Source: Pseudovibrio sp. M1P-2-3
GTDB lineage: Bacteria; Pseudomonadota; Alphaproteobacteria; Rhizobiales; Stappiaceae
Assembly: GCF_031501865.1 (NCBI RefSeq)
Contig: NZ_JARRCW010000001.1
Location: 2,439,001 to 2,503,000, forward strand
Direction of reading: 5' to 3'
Length of the DNA: 64,000 nt
The notes beneath the pieces were generated by a model. That model had not been told where the DNA came from. It was given only the letters and a program-made list of their open reading frames with translations, and searched no databases. This document shows positions 45,608 through 55,865 of this stretch, piece after piece (the stretch's first letter is position 1; each line of letters opens with the position of its first letter). Made by a program: the position numbers and the translations under genes.

Positions 45608-47572
45608 GTGAATTTTCAACTCAATAAGAAATCAATCTATTTCACCTTCAAACCTAGACAGCTAACGATATTGGCCTTGGCAACTCTCTTCGTGACCTGC
45701 ATAGGCGTGATACCAGCAGTAGCTTTTGACCTATTTGGCTTCCACCTTTGGGGGGCAAAGCCGGAGAAAAGCGAACTAGATACAACCCTATTGGATCCAA
45801 CACCATATAAGGTCGATTTCCTGTTTCACCCCCCTTCAGGGGAGAAAGATAAAAAACTTGAGAAAACCCTGAAAAAGGCAAGTTCTCTCATAAGTGAAGA
45901 GCATAAGCCCCCCTCAGGGCTGAATGGCCTAAAAGCTAGAGCTTTGAGTGATTTTGAACAGTTGGTCGCTGTTCTTTATACAAAGGGCTATTATTCTGGA
46001 CTTGTGGATATCAAGATCAATGGTATTCCACTCGAACAGTCCATAGAAGATAATAGTCAGATTACCGTTCGGCCAGTCCCTGTTTCTCTCTCAATCTCAC
46101 CCGGCCCACTCTTTCACTTTGGTCAAACTTCAGTGTCCTACAGTCATTTGGAAGATGCAGACAGGACAAAGCTACCGGATGTAATGGCCTTGGGGATCAC
46201 CAGTGGTGCTCCCGCCTTGTCAGACAAAATCTTCAAGGCAGAGAGCAAGGCTCTTATAGCTCTTGCAGACTTGGGCTACCCCCATGCAAAGGTGGGACCG
46301 AGAAAACTGCTAGCCAACCATGCGACACACTCTCTCAAAGTGCATCTAGCCTTTAATGCTGGTCCCAAAGCCCGATTTGGACCTGTTACGGTGAAAGGCT
46401 CCAAGTCTGTCAGCGCGGACTTTATTAAAACCTATGCCAATATACCGGAAGGCGAGACATACTCCGATACAACTATCAGAAAGACCGAGGATCGCCTGCG
46501 GGATCTTGGTGTATTTTCCAGTATTTCTATAAAGCCGAGCCCAATTATTAAAGAAAACGGCAGTCAACCTATCACCATTGAAGTTTCAGAAAGAGCCTCC
46601 AGAGTTTTCGGGTTGGGGGCCAACTGGTCAAGCAATGAAGGGCTTGGGCTAGAAGGGTATTGGACACATAGAAACCTGTTCGGGTCCGCCGAAAAACTAA
46701 CGCTTTCCGGGTCGTTGGGTCAAATAAGCGACATTGCAGGTGATGATCTGGAGTATGCAGCCGGCTTAGCCTTCGAAAAGCCTGGCGCGTTTGGACCTGC
46801 AACAAAGTTTACAAGCAGTATAAATGCCGCAAGAGAACGGCCCGATAGTTATGAAAGCCGGTCCATAACCGCTGATGCCTTTTATCATAGAAAGATCAAT
46901 GAGCACCTGAAAATGAAAGTCGGAGGTGAAGCTTTTTATGGCTCCGAAGAGGATGTATTAGGAGCGCAAGATTACTTCTTTATTGGCGCTCCAGCCTACT
47001 TAACCTACGATAAGCGAAACAATAAGCTTAACCCTACCCGCGGGTATGAGGGTATCCTTTATTTTGAGCCCGCTGCGGATCTGCGCATTAGTGAGGCCCT
47101 TCTTTTCTCAAAAGCCAGTTTTTCCAATTACGTATCCTTGGATAAAAAAGACAGATGGGTAATCGCCACAAGGGTCTCTACTGGAGTGGAAGTTTCTAAT
47201 GGTCTGACCAAAATTCCCCCTTCCCGCAGGTTTTACCTTGGCGGCGGCGGTACCGTGCGCGGATATGCCTATAATAATATCGGCCCACGAGTGGATGATG
47301 AAGTCACGGGTGGGCGGAGCTTTTTCCTAGTAAACGGAGAATTGCGCGTAAAACTGACATCCTCTATTGGAGCGGTTGGATTTTTGGATGCCGGGTCTGT
47401 TTATGATTCCATACTTCCTGACTTTAGCAGCTCATTCCAAATAGGGGTTGGCCTTGGTTTGCGGTACTTCACACCTGTTGGCCCCTTGCGGCTGGATGTG
47501 GGAGTTCCTCTTTCTCCCGAAAAAGACGACCCGCCAGTTGCTGTATATATTGGACTAAGCCAATCTTTCTGA
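45608..47572 (+). CDS. tamA: Autotransporter assembly factor TamA (Omp85 family)
   Basis: TamA is the outer-membrane barrel of the TamAB complex, which helps insert membrane proteins and move lipids to the outer membrane. The 654-residue product has a signal region (LTILALATLFVTCIGVIPAV), POTRA-like domains (about 55-310) and an Omp85 barrel. The barrel carries VFGLGANWSSNEGLGLEGYW and the hallmark FYLGGGGTVRGYAYNNIGPR. The C-terminus ends with Phe (YIGLSQSF), the barrel-insertion signal. The start is GTG at 45608. tamB follows by 43 bp. Confidence 0.93.
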   Translation: MNFQLNKKSIYFTFKPRQLTILALATLFVTCIGVIPAVAFDLFGFHLWGAKPEKSELDTTLLDPTPYKVDFLFHPPSGEKDKKLEKTLKKASSLISEEHKPPSGLNGLKARALSDFEQLVAVLYTKGYYSGLVDIKINGIPLEQSIEDNSQITVRPVPVSLSISPGPLFHFGQTSVSYSHLEDADRTKLPDVMALGITSGAPALSDKIFKAESKALIALADLGYPHAKVGPRKLLANHATHSLKVHLAFNAGPKARFGPVTVKGSKSVSADFIKTYANIPEGETYSDTTIRKTEDRLRDLGVFSSISIKPSPIIKENGSQPITIEVSERASRVFGLGANWSSNEGLGLEGYWTHRNLFGSAEKLTLSGSLGQISDIAGDDLEYAAGLAFEKPGAFGPATKFTSSINAARERPDSYESRSITADAFYHRKINEHLKMKVGGEAFYGSEEDVLGAQDYFFIGAPAYLTYDKRNNKLNPTRGYEGILYFEPAADLRISEALLFSKASFSNYVSLDKKDRWVIATRVSTGVEVSNGLTKIPPSRRFYLGGGGTVRGYAYNNIGPRVDDEVTGGRSFFLVNGELRVKLTSSIGAVGFLDAGSVYDSILPDFSSSFQIGVGLGLRYFTPVGPLRLDVGVPLSPEKDDPPVAVYIGLSQSF

Positions 47573-47615
47573 TCACTGGGATAGTACTTGATAATAAATA
47601 CAAGCGGATAACATA

Positions 47616-50600
47616 ATGCAATTTCTTTTGAGGTCTGTGACAACTCTCGTTCTAGGAATTACTGCCCTCGCTACTTTTGCGTATGTCCTGCTTGTTGGCG
47701 TGGGGTTATGGCAAGGTGGTCGCGACTTAAGCGGCAAACTTCTCAGTACATTTTTACCTGATGTGGAAATTACCTCTCCACAGCTTACTTGGAACTTCAA
47801 TTTTAATATTCAGCAGCTTGAACTGTCAGATAACCAAGGACCGTGGCTAAATGTTAATCAGATAACGATCGATACTTCTCCGCTCAAGCTTTTCAATGGA
47901 ACTATCTTCGTTAAAGAGTTCGATGTGTCTTCTATGAATGTTAGACGGCTTCCAATAGAGCCGTCAGAAAGTTCATCTCAGTCCCAACATCGCCAAAGTC
48001 GTTCGAGGCTCCCTTTCAACGTTTCTTTGCAAAATCTTTCAATCAACGATCTATCCCTTGCCCCTGAAATACTAGGTGCTGCCGCACAGTTTTCAGTTAA
48101 AGCCGATGGTACATTCCACCCCAGTACCCTTTACACAAAACTGGGCTTGAACCTTACTCGAACAGATCAGGTCAGTGGCCAGCTTGAAGCCAGCGTTCTC
48201 TTTAAACCTGATGGGAGCACACTGGACTTTAACGTTTATGTCCGCGAAGCTGGAGGGGGGCTTTTTTCCAAGGTCACAGCATTGCCAAACTCTCCCTCTC
48301 TCACCTTCTCTTTTAAAGGTGGCGGCCCTATTGCCGATTGGAAATCTGACCTCTCTCTCTTAATTGATGATAGGGCCGCAGCCACAGGATTTGCCCGTTT
48401 TAGGGAAACAGGCGGACAAAGACAGTTTCAAGCTAAATTTACAGGCGAAATAAAAGATCTCCTTCCAGCCTCCCTTTCAAATATTTTTGAAGGAGAAACT
48501 ACATTCAATACCAATGGTGTTTTGGATAACGGCTTTTTACCAGTTAAAGTCGATTTTGAGCTCGACAGTGATGCCATCACCGTTGAGGGCAAAACAAGGA
48601 CTATTGAAAATGGGGAGAAACCCGCACTTGACACCTTCCTTGTTGCAAAAACGAAAACAGAAGAACCACTAACCTTCCCCAGTGCCAATGGTGAAATTCT
48701 TAGTATTGTATCTCCAGAAATAACATTCAGTGCGTCAGGACCATTGAGTAACTTCCAGTGGGACCTCTCCACGAGTACCAGCAAGGTTGCCCGCGGGCCG
48801 ACAGCTTTTGAGAGCATATTCCTCAAAGCGAGCGGTCAAAATGCTTCAATGGCCGAAGGCAATTTTGCATCAGATCTCACAACGCAGTTGGAGGTCAAGG
48901 CGCTTACCTCTTCCGCACCTAAGCTGAAAGGCCTTCCGCAGGACTATTTTGCCAATATGGAGGCTCAGCTGGACCTTCAGCAACAATCGCTTTCAATTAG
49001 GCGTTTTGCACTCGTTTCAGATGGACTGGCTCTTCGTTCAAACAGTGGCATAGTTTCAAACGCGAGCACAAACCTCAATGGTTATCTTCAAGTTTCTGAC
49101 TTGAGCCAGTTTTCCGGCCTTGCGGGAAGAGCACTGGGTGGAGATATCTCAGCCAGCTTTTCCCTGATCAGCGAACAGAATAACTCTACCGGAAAGGTGA
49201 CAGCATCTATAGAAGGTTACAATGTCCAGCTTAACGAAAAGGTATTGGACAACCTGCTTTCAAGGACCATTCAGGTCAAGTTAAAGACGAACTATAGCCT
49301 GCTTGAGCCAACACTTAGTGCTTTGAGTCTTGACAACACCGAGGTTACGATCACTTCCAATAATCTGAGTGCTGCTGGCACGGGCTTCCTCAAAAAGGGA
49401 GTTGTTGGGGCACAGATAGCCCTTCAAAAGCTGGCTCTTGGGGCACTGGATAAAAAATTAACGGGCAATGCCCACTTGGAAGCAAAAGTTACTGGCCCCT
49501 TGAATGCAATGGAAATTTCTGTCGATGGGGCCACACAAGGGCTCATGTTAGATGGAAAAACAAACAGCATGTTGTCTTTGACAGCTTCCTTGACAGCAAA
49601 CCCCGAACAACCCAGCGGCAACTTTCAAATTACAGGGAACCTTGCCAAACAAGAATTTAATATGTCAGGCCAAATTGAAAGCCAAGGCAAACAGGTCAGT
49701 GCAAATAACCTCTCCTTCATTATGGGGGATAATCGTATCTCCGGCTTTTTCTCCTTTCCTGATCTTCACTCCATTCCAGCTGGTGTAACCGGAGAGTTGC
49801 AAGTAGATGCCAAGGACCTATCCAAGATCGGAACGATCATGCAGCTGTCCATGCAAGGAGAAGCTGAAGGAACCCTTTTTCTTGTAAACCATGGGGGCAA
49901 GGTCAACGCGCAGTTTCTGGCGCGGGCGCAAGAAATCCAAGTAGAAGATGCCAAGGTTGCAAGCTTTTCTCTACAAGGAGATCTTTTTGATATTTTCAAT
50001 TACCCCACACTTTCCGCCAAAATGCTGGGTGAAGGTATCACAAGCGGCAAGTTTATAGCCAACGAAGTTCGGCTCTCTGCAGAAGCCGACAACCACATCA
50101 CCCAGTTTAATTCTTCGGTAGAGCTTGCCAATAAAGGCCAACTACTAAAAGCTTCAGGTAGTTTTGAAGCGGTGGATGACACCTATGATATCCGCCTTGA
50201 TCAGGTTTCCGGTGTCTATGACCAACTTAAAATAAATCTGAGCCAACCTTCGCTTTTGTCCATAGGCAGTTCTCAAACAAACATCGAAAAACTCGTCTTT
50301 TCCATAGGACAAGGTCGTTTAAGCCTTTCCGGAAATATTGGAACCCAATTGGCAATTAACGCGGGTATTGATCGTTTTCCACTAGCGATTGCCAATGCTT
50401 TTTCTCCCAATCTGGGCCTCAAAGGCGAAGTTTCGGGAACGGCCTCCCTTCAAGGGACACTTACGTCTCCCCTTGCCACATGGGCCTTGAAGGGAACCGG
50501 CATAAGCACTGTAGCCCTAACTAAACAAGGTGTTTCGCCTGTAGCCTCGACCAGTTCCGGTCGTTTTGAAGGAAGGAGAGTGCAAGGGACACTAGAGCTG

Positions 50601-51977
50601 TCCAACCCAGATGGCCTCGACTTCCAATCCCAAGGACATATCGAACTTACCTCTCCCATTACGGTTGCTCTTCAGGCAACAGGCAACGTTCCCATGCAGG
50701 TTTTCAACACTGCCCTAACCCGCCAAAGCGTAAACGCAGCTGGCAAAGTCGGCATATCTGGTAGTGTAAACGGTCCACTACCCACTCCTAATATCAAGTT
50801 CACTGCCACCCCCCAGGATCTGGTAATAATTGACCTCAAGCATAATGTAACACTTGAAGAATTTACGGGGACAATTACGGCAGATAAAGGTGCCATCTCA
50901 CTCAATGGCTTAAGCGCCAAACTGCGCAAAGGTGGTTCGATAAGCGCTGGCGGCCAAATTCTTTTAAAAGACCATATGCCAGCTGATCTGACGGTGAAGC
51001 TTTCAAATGGCCGCTACATTGACAGCAGCTTGGTAAACGCGCTCATAAATGCGGATATCTCACTTAAGGGACCATTAACCGCGCCAGATGAAGCCCCTGT
51101 TCTATCTGGAGAAGTGCAGATACAAGAGGCCGATATCGGAATACCGCGTTCCTTTAACTCCTCGATAAACCCTGTTCAGGTTACACATATAGAAACGCCA
51201 ATACCGGTTGCCAAACAGATTGCCCTTTTACAGAAAGATGAAGGGAAACAGGAGGCCTCCTCCAAACCGCGTGAACCCTTGAAACTGGATGTCACCCTCA
51301 AAGCACCGGGCAAGGTATTTGTTCGCGGGCGCGGGCTTTACGCTGAATTGGGCGGCTCCATTCATCTTGGCGGTACAACCAAAGAGCCTGAAACAGTAGG
51401 CAGCTTTGATTTACAGCGCGGGCAATTCGACATTCTTAACGAGCGTTTATCCTTCAACAAAGGACAAGTGAACTTCACTGGAAGTTTGATTCCAAACCTC
51501 AACTTCGAGGCGATTTCCACGCGTTCCTCATCAACAACAATTACAGTCTCTATCACAGGGCCCGCCAACAACCCCGTGGTGAAATTCAGTTCAGTACCCG
51601 AGCTCCCTGAAGACGAAATTATTACTCAGTTGCTTTTTGGAAAGTCAGCAACAGACTTATCGCCTGTGCAACTGGCCCAACTTGCCTCCACGCTCTCTAC
51701 CCTTTCCGGCGGCGCGGCGGATACTTCGTTTTCCCGCTTCAGAAACTTGTTGGGAGCCTCTGACTTCAATGTAAGTGTTGACAGTTCCGGTAATCCCGTC
51801 GTTTCCGCAGGCACCTACATCAATGACAATATTTATCTAAGTGCCTCGCAAGGAACAGAAGAGGAAGGCAGTGAAGTTACGGTTGACATTGATATAACAA
51901 AACAGCTCCGCTTACGGCTGGGCGCGGGAAGCGAAGGCAGCACCAAATCCGGCATCTACTATGAGAAAGAGTATTAA
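47616..51977 (+). CDS. tamB: Translocation and assembly module protein TamB
   Basis: TamB is an AsmA/YhdP-like protein spanning the periplasm from an N-terminal inner-membrane anchor to TamA. The 1453-residue product has one N-terminal helix (TLVLGITALATFAYVLLVGV). A long run of beta-rich segments follows, and the C-terminal TamB domain (about 1100-1453) has LHLGG-type strands, PELPEDEIITQLLFGKSATD and LRLRLGAGSEGSTKSGIYYE. It ends in a tyrosine-containing tail. Size is normal. It forms an operon with tamA. Confidence 0.94.
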   Translation: MQFLLRSVTTLVLGITALATFAYVLLVGVGLWQGGRDLSGKLLSTFLPDVEITSPQLTWNFNFNIQQLELSDNQGPWLNVNQITIDTSPLKLFNGTIFVKEFDVSSMNVRRLPIEPSESSSQSQHRQSRSRLPFNVSLQNLSINDLSLAPEILGAAAQFSVKADGTFHPSTLYTKLGLNLTRTDQVSGQLEASVLFKPDGSTLDFNVYVREAGGGLFSKVTALPNSPSLTFSFKGGGPIADWKSDLSLLIDDRAAATGFARFRETGGQRQFQAKFTGEIKDLLPASLSNIFEGETTFNTNGVLDNGFLPVKVDFELDSDAITVEGKTRTIENGEKPALDTFLVAKTKTEEPLTFPSANGEILSIVSPEITFSASGPLSNFQWDLSTSTSKVARGPTAFESIFLKASGQNASMAEGNFASDLTTQLEVKALTSSAPKLKGLPQDYFANMEAQLDLQQQSLSIRRFALVSDGLALRSNSGIVSNASTNLNGYLQVSDLSQFSGLAGRALGGDISASFSLISEQNNSTGKVTASIEGYNVQLNEKVLDNLLSRTIQVKLKTNYSLLEPTLSALSLDNTEVTITSNNLSAAGTGFLKKGVVGAQIALQKLALGALDKKLTGNAHLEAKVTGPLNAMEISVDGATQGLMLDGKTNSMLSLTASLTANPEQPSGNFQITGNLAKQEFNMSGQIESQGKQVSANNLSFIMGDNRISGFFSFPDLHSIPAGVTGELQVDAKDLSKIGTIMQLSMQGEAEGTLFLVNHGGKVNAQFLARAQEIQVEDAKVASFSLQGDLFDIFNYPTLSAKMLGEGITSGKFIANEVRLSAEADNHITQFNSSVELANKGQLLKASGSFEAVDDTYDIRLDQVSGVYDQLKINLSQPSLLSIGSSQTNIEKLVFSIGQGRLSLSGNIGTQLAINAGIDRFPLAIANAFSPNLGLKGEVSGTASLQGTLTSPLATWALKGTGISTVALTKQGVSPVASTSSGRFEGRRVQGTLELSNPDGLDFQSQGHIELTSPITVALQATGNVPMQVFNTALTRQSVNAAGKVGISGSVNGPLPTPNIKFTATPQDLVIIDLKHNVTLEEFTGTITADKGAISLNGLSAKLRKGGSISAGGQILLKDHMPADLTVKLSNGRYIDSSLVNALINADISLKGPLTAPDEAPVLSGEVQIQEADIGIPRSFNSSINPVQVTHIETPIPVAKQIALLQKDEGKQEASSKPREPLKLDVTLKAPGKVFVRGRGLYAELGGSIHLGGTTKEPETVGSFDLQRGQFDILNERLSFNKGQVNFTGSLIPNLNFEAISTRSSSTTITVSITGPANNPVVKFSSVPELPEDEIITQLLFGKSATDLSPVQLAQLASTLSTLSGGAADTSFSRFRNLLGASDFNVSVDSSGNPVVSAGTYINDNIYLSASQGTEEEGSEVTVDIDITKQLRLRLGAGSEGSTKSGIYYEKEY

Positions 51978-52051
51978 AGCAGTGAGATGTTTTAAAGTAC
52001 ATCGCGTTCATTAGCATTCACGCTTTGCACTCGAATGTATTTATTTTGAGG

Positions 52052-52091
52052 AGTGCAGGCTTCAGGAATTTCAACACGCAGAGCCTGCACT
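52052..52091. terminator. Hairpin between tamB and fumarase genes
   Basis: AGTGCAGGCT and AGCCTGCACT form a perfect 10-bp stem with a 20-nt loop in the short convergent gap. It may end transcription from both sides. T runs are weak, so this is tentative. Confidence 0.5.
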
Positions 52092-52101
52092 TCTCTATAA
52101 A

Positions 52102-53736
52102 TTATCCTAGATTAAGTTCCTTAAAGAAGTCATTCCCTTTGTTGTCGACAACAATAAAGGCTGGGAAGTCTTCCACTTCAATCTTCCAGACAGCTTCCAT
52201 GCCCAACTCTTCGAACTCGACCACCTCGACATTTTTGATGCAGTCTTGCGCAAGGCGCGCTGCTGGACCGCCAATGGAGCCAAGGTAGAAGCCTCCATGT
52301 GCCTGACAGGCACGGCGAACCTGAGCTGAGCGGTTTCCTTTGGCCAGCATGACCATGGAACCACCTGCTGCCTGAAACTGGTCAACATAGGCATCCATAC
52401 GCCCAGCGGTCGTTGGTCCAAAGGAACCCGATGGCATACCCTCTGGGGTTTTGGCGGGGCCAGCGTAGTAGATCGGATGGTTTTTGAAATAATCCGGCAA
52501 AGGCTCCCCAGCTTCCAGCCTATCACGAAGCTTGGAGTGGGCCAGATCACGGGCAACAATCAAAGGACCGGACAGAGACAGGCGCGTCTTAATAGGATGC
52601 CTGTTCAACTCCTCCAGAATTTCCGGCATAGGTCGGGTCAGGTCTATCTTCACCACCTTGTCGGTCAAATCGCCTTCTTCAACTTCCGGCATATATTTTT
52701 CCGGATTACGTTCAAGCGCTTCAAGGAACACCCCGTCCTTGGTGATTTTGCCCAGAGCCTGACGGTCGGCCGAACACGATACTCCCAGCCCGATTGGTAG
52801 AGATGCACCATGCCTTGGCAGTCTGATCACCCGCACATCATGGCAGAAGTATTTGCCGCCGAACTGGGCGCCGACACCTGTTGCCTGTGTGAGTTTGTGA
52901 ATTTCCTGCTCCATCTCCAGATCACGGAAGGCATGACCAGCTTCTGACCCTTCTGTTGGCAGGGCGTCCAGATAGCGGGCGGAGGCAAGCTTTACTGTTT
53001 TCAGGTTCAGCTCGGCAGACGTGCCGCCAATCACTATGGAAAGGTGATAGGGAGGACAGGCTGCCGTTCCCAGTGTCAGGATTTTTTCCTTCAAGAATTC
53101 GCTCATCCGCTCAGGCGTCAAAAGGCTCGGCGTACCTTGGAACAAAAACGTTTTGTTCGCGGAACCGCCACCCTTGGCCATGAACAGGAACTTATAGGCG
53201 TCCTCGCCCTCACTCATCAGGTCAATTTGAGCGGGCATATTGTTCTTGGTGTTCTTTTCCTCAAACATGGACAGGGGAGCCAACTGGGAATAGCGCAGGT
53301 TCTTTTTGAAGTATGCATCGCGTGCCCCTTCTCCAAGGGCCGCCTCATCTTCGCCTTTTGTCCAGACCTTACGCCCCTTTTTCCCCAGCACAATCGCCGT
53401 GCCAGTATCTTGACACATAGGCAGTACGCCAGCAGAGGAAATATTAGCGTTTTTCAAAAGATCAAATGCAACGAATTTATCGTTTTCAGTTGCTTCCGGA
53501 TCATCCAGAATTTTGCGTAGCTGTTCCAGATGGCTTGCACGCAGGTAGTGGTTGATGTCTTTAAACGCTTCTTCAGCCAAAAGGCGTAGGCCTTCCTGTT
53601 CTACTTTTAGAACAGAGGTGCCATCAAACTCGACTTCACTGACATATTTATCAGTCAGCTTTCTATAGGGCGTTTCATCTGCCCCTAGTGGAAACAACGA
53701 GGTGTGCACATAAGGAGGGGGTGTTTGTTCTGACAT
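52102..53736 (-). CDS. Fumarate hydratase class I
   Basis: This iron-sulphur fumarase converts fumarate and L-malate in the TCA cycle. From the ATG at 53736 the product is 544 residues, as expected for the one-chain FumA/FumB type. The N-terminal domain has [20 protein letters not shown] with a cluster cysteine, and [20 protein letters not shown] follows. The C-terminal domain has [20 protein letters not shown]. The 24-nt longer frame begins with TTG and is unlikely. It is convergent with tamB. Confidence 0.95.
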   Translation of the reverse strand: MSEQTPPPYVHTSLFPLGADETPYRKLTDKYVSEVEFDGTSVLKVEQEGLRLLAEEAFKDINHYLRASHLEQLRKILDDPEATENDKFVAFDLLKNANISSAGVLPMCQDTGTAIVLGKKGRKVWTKGEDEAALGEGARDAYFKKNLRYSQLAPLSMFEEKNTKNNMPAQIDLMSEGEDAYKFLFMAKGGGSANKTFLFQGTPSLLTPERMSEFLKEKILTLGTAACPPYHLSIVIGGTSAELNLKTVKLASARYLDALPTEGSEAGHAFRDLEMEQEIHKLTQATGVGAQFGGKYFCHDVRVIRLPRHGASLPIGLGVSCSADRQALGKITKDGVFLEALERNPEKYMPEVEEGDLTDKVVKIDLTRPMPEILEELNRHPIKTRLSLSGPLIVARDLAHSKLRDRLEAGEPLPDYFKNHPIYYAGPAKTPEGMPSGSFGPTTAGRMDAYVDQFQAAGGSMVMLAKGNRSAQVRRACQAHGGFYLGSIGGPAARLAQDCIKNVEVVEFEELGMEAVWKIEVEDFPAFIVVDNKGNDFFKELNLG

Positions 53737-53864
53737 CTTCAAAGTACTCTGGTGTTTCAAGTCTGAGCGGAAACTGGTGTATCGTTGCTTTTAACGGGAA
53801 GTTTTGGGCTGCGTAAACCTTTCTTAGAAAAGTTCTACAAAAATCAAGCCCATTTACCTAGGAG

Positions 53865-53886
53865 AAGGCGCCAGTTCCGGCGCCTT
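53865..53886 (-). terminator. Hairpin after the YceI gene
   Basis: AAGGCGCC and GGCGCCTT form a perfect GC-rich 8-bp stem with a 6-nt loop, directly after the YceI-like stop at 53892. The T run is short on both strands. Confidence 0.65.
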
Positions 53887-53891
53887 TTCAC

Positions 53892-54455
53892 TTATCGGGT
53901 TGCGAAAATTTCTATATCAACGGTCACGTTGTCCGCAACAGCTCCATTTGGAACATCCTTCCCCAACTGGAAATTTTTGCGTAGCAATACGACCTCTGCT
54001 TTCGCGTAGGCCTTTGTTCCCTCCAGATCGAGGGTAAAGGGAAAGGAAACCGGCAGACTGATACCTTTCATGGAAAGAGTACCTTCCGCCCTATAGGTCC
54101 CATCACTTACTCTCGTAATACGGGTCGTTTTAAAAACAGCTTCCGGAAACTGGCCTATATTGAACCAGTCCGTTCCCTCCAAGGTCGAGGCTATCTGTTT
54201 ATCCGAAGTCTTGACACTTCCCGTTATAATGGTGGCTTGAATGGTAGAATTGGCCAAGTCATCAGGATTGAAATCAATCGCAGCATTCCAAGTGCCAAAA
54301 GTTCCTTTCAGCATGCTTCCGCTTTGGAGCACTTCAAAGCCAATACGGCTGCGACCGGCATTCACATTCCAGACAGTTGCAAAAGCTTGCTGGCCGGAAA
54401 CGAGTAACCCCATGCCGAAAGCTGTAAGAAGGCTGAGGTATCTTAAACTCAACAA
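53892..54455 (-). CDS. YceI-family periplasmic protein, copy 2
   Basis: YceI proteins are small lipocalin-like proteins that bind isoprenoids or similar lipids in the periplasm. The 187-residue product has a signal peptide (LLTAFGMGLLVSGQQAFA), VNAGRSRIGFEVLQSGSMLK and DWFNIGQFPEAVFKTTRITR. It ends with KDVPNGAVADNVTVDIEIFA. The first codons are TTG TTG with a GGAGA site 8-11 nt upstream; the nearest ATG would cut the signal peptide. It is downstream of cytochrome b561, probably in one transcript. Confidence 0.88.
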   Translation of the reverse strand: MLSLRYLSLLTAFGMGLLVSGQQAFATVWNVNAGRSRIGFEVLQSGSMLKGTFGTWNAAIDFNPDDLANSTIQATIITGSVKTSDKQIASTLEGTDWFNIGQFPEAVFKTTRITRVSDGTYRAEGTLSMKGISLPVSFPFTLDLEGTKAYAKAEVVLLRKNFQLGKDVPNGAVADNVTVDIEIFATR

Positions 54456-54471
54456 GTTGAAGTCTCCAAAA

Positions 54472-55056
54472 CTACAGGTTGGACTGAGAACGCTTGAGTG
54501 AAGTCATACGGCGCAACACCCCATCCCTATCAATAAAGTGGTGTTTCAAGGCCGCCGACACATGCAAGACAACAAGTCCCATTAGAATGTATGCCAAAAA
54601 TTCGTGCATTTCTCCTAAAAGCTCTGTGGCTTGTTGCTTGCCCCCCAAAAACGAAGGGACTGCAAGGTGAGGAATGGTGAAAAGATCGAAGAAACGCGTA
54701 GGAATACCAAATGGCGAAGCGGAGACGACGAGCCACCCGCTAAGCGGTATCAAGAACATGAGCAGGTAGAGACTTTTATGCGTTAAAATAGCCGCAACCT
54801 TTTCCCAGAGTTTCATGGTGACAGGGTATGCAGGTTTCAAGTTGGCAAAACCCCACGCCAGCCTGAGGACTGCAAGGCCGAGAACAATAAACCCCACAGA
54901 CTTATGAAGCTGAAACAACTTGAATGTCATGGGATCTGTAAGGGGTTGCCGTGTCATATACAGACCAAGGCCCAGCATGAACAAGATCAAAGCGGCCATT
55001 AGCCAGTGAAACACTATTGTAATAAGCCCGTAGGATTCTTTAGTATTTTTAAACAT
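54472..55056 (-). CDS. Cytochrome b561-type membrane protein
   Basis: This is a di-haem four-helix membrane electron-transfer protein of the bacterial b561 family. From the ATG at 55056 it has 194 residues. It shows conserved histidines in IVFHWLMAALILFMLG, FQLHKSVGFIVLG and LLGEMHEFLAYILMGLVVLH, plus a trailing HHFIDRDGVLRRM typical of the family. Flanked by two YceI genes, a common arrangement. A longer open frame begins nine codons earlier. Confidence 0.92.
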   Translation of the reverse strand: MFKNTKESYGLITIVFHWLMAALILFMLGLGLYMTRQPLTDPMTFKLFQLHKSVGFIVLGLAVLRLAWGFANLKPAYPVTMKLWEKVAAILTHKSLYLLMFLIPLSGWLVVSASPFGIPTRFFDLFTIPHLAVPSFLGGKQQATELLGEMHEFLAYILMGLVVLHVSAALKHHFIDRDGVLRRMTSLKRSQSNL

Positions 55057-55124
55057 GGAGCCCCAATAAAAACGTGGGATCACACAAAGGTGACCCCAAC
55101 ACTATCCGTTTGCATGCACTGCTT

Positions 55125-55706
55125 TTATTGAGCGAGGGAAGCTTCGCTGTTAATTGTAATCGTCACCTCGTCTCCCACGTAGGGGACATATTTATCAATA
55201 CCAAACTCACTGCGCTTGATCATTGTGGTGGCGGTTAGACCAGCAACCATTTTCTTAGACATTGGGTGCTCTGCCAGCCGGTTCACAGTCACTTCAAGGG
55301 TGGTTGGCTTGGTGACACCGTGGAGGGTTAAATCCCCCGTAACTTCCAGCATATTTTCCGCTGTTTTCATCACCTTGGTAGAGCGGAAGGTTGCTTCTGG
55401 GTATTTCTCGACATTGAAGAAATCGGCACCCTTCAAGTGCTCGTCCCTTTTTTGGGAAAAGGTATCCAGACTGTTGGTGCTGATTGTAATATCAACCTTG
55501 GAGTTCTCCGGCTTTTCTTCATCAATTACCAGAGTGCCCGACCAATCTGCAAAACGGCCGTCCGTGGTCGAATACCCCAGGTGATTGTAGCTGAACGCAA
55601 TGTTGGAGTGAGACATGTCAAAGACAAAGTCTTGCGGCTCCGCTTGTGCCACGCTCGTCATCAGGGACGCTGTCAAAGCCAGCGCTGCAATGGAAAACGG
55701 CTTCAT
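55125..55706 (-). CDS. YceI-family periplasmic protein, copy 1
   Basis: The 193-residue product from the ATG at 55706 starts with a clean signal peptide (MKPFSIAALALTASLMTSVA ending QA). The YceI barrel follows, with DMSHSNIAFSYNHLGYSTTD, FFNVEKYPEATFRSTKVM and RSEFGIDKYVPYVGDEVTIT. The open frame extends 25 codons further upstream, but that part lacks family features. It is first in the YceI-b561-YceI set. Confidence 0.92.
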   Translation of the reverse strand: MKPFSIAALALTASLMTSVAQAEPQDFVFDMSHSNIAFSYNHLGYSTTDGRFADWSGTLVIDEEKPENSKVDITISTNSLDTFSQKRDEHLKGADFFNVEKYPEATFRSTKVMKTAENMLEVTGDLTLHGVTKPTTLEVTVNRLAEHPMSKKMVAGLTATTMIKRSEFGIDKYVPYVGDEVTITINSEASLAQ

Positions 55707-55865
55707 AAGTATACCTTTCAAACTATCCAGATCAGGAGTTGTGCCCATAGTACATGTTTCATTCAAAACCGGATATTTCAACCCAACTTATTGTGAACCC
55801 CATAGAACCATAGATTGTGTATGCCCTTCCAACACTTATGAAGCCAACATCAAAGCTTCAAGGGC

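Noticed and set aside
48428-48826. A 132-codon minus-strand frame inside tamB
   Set aside because: Antisense to tamB with no binding site or domain.
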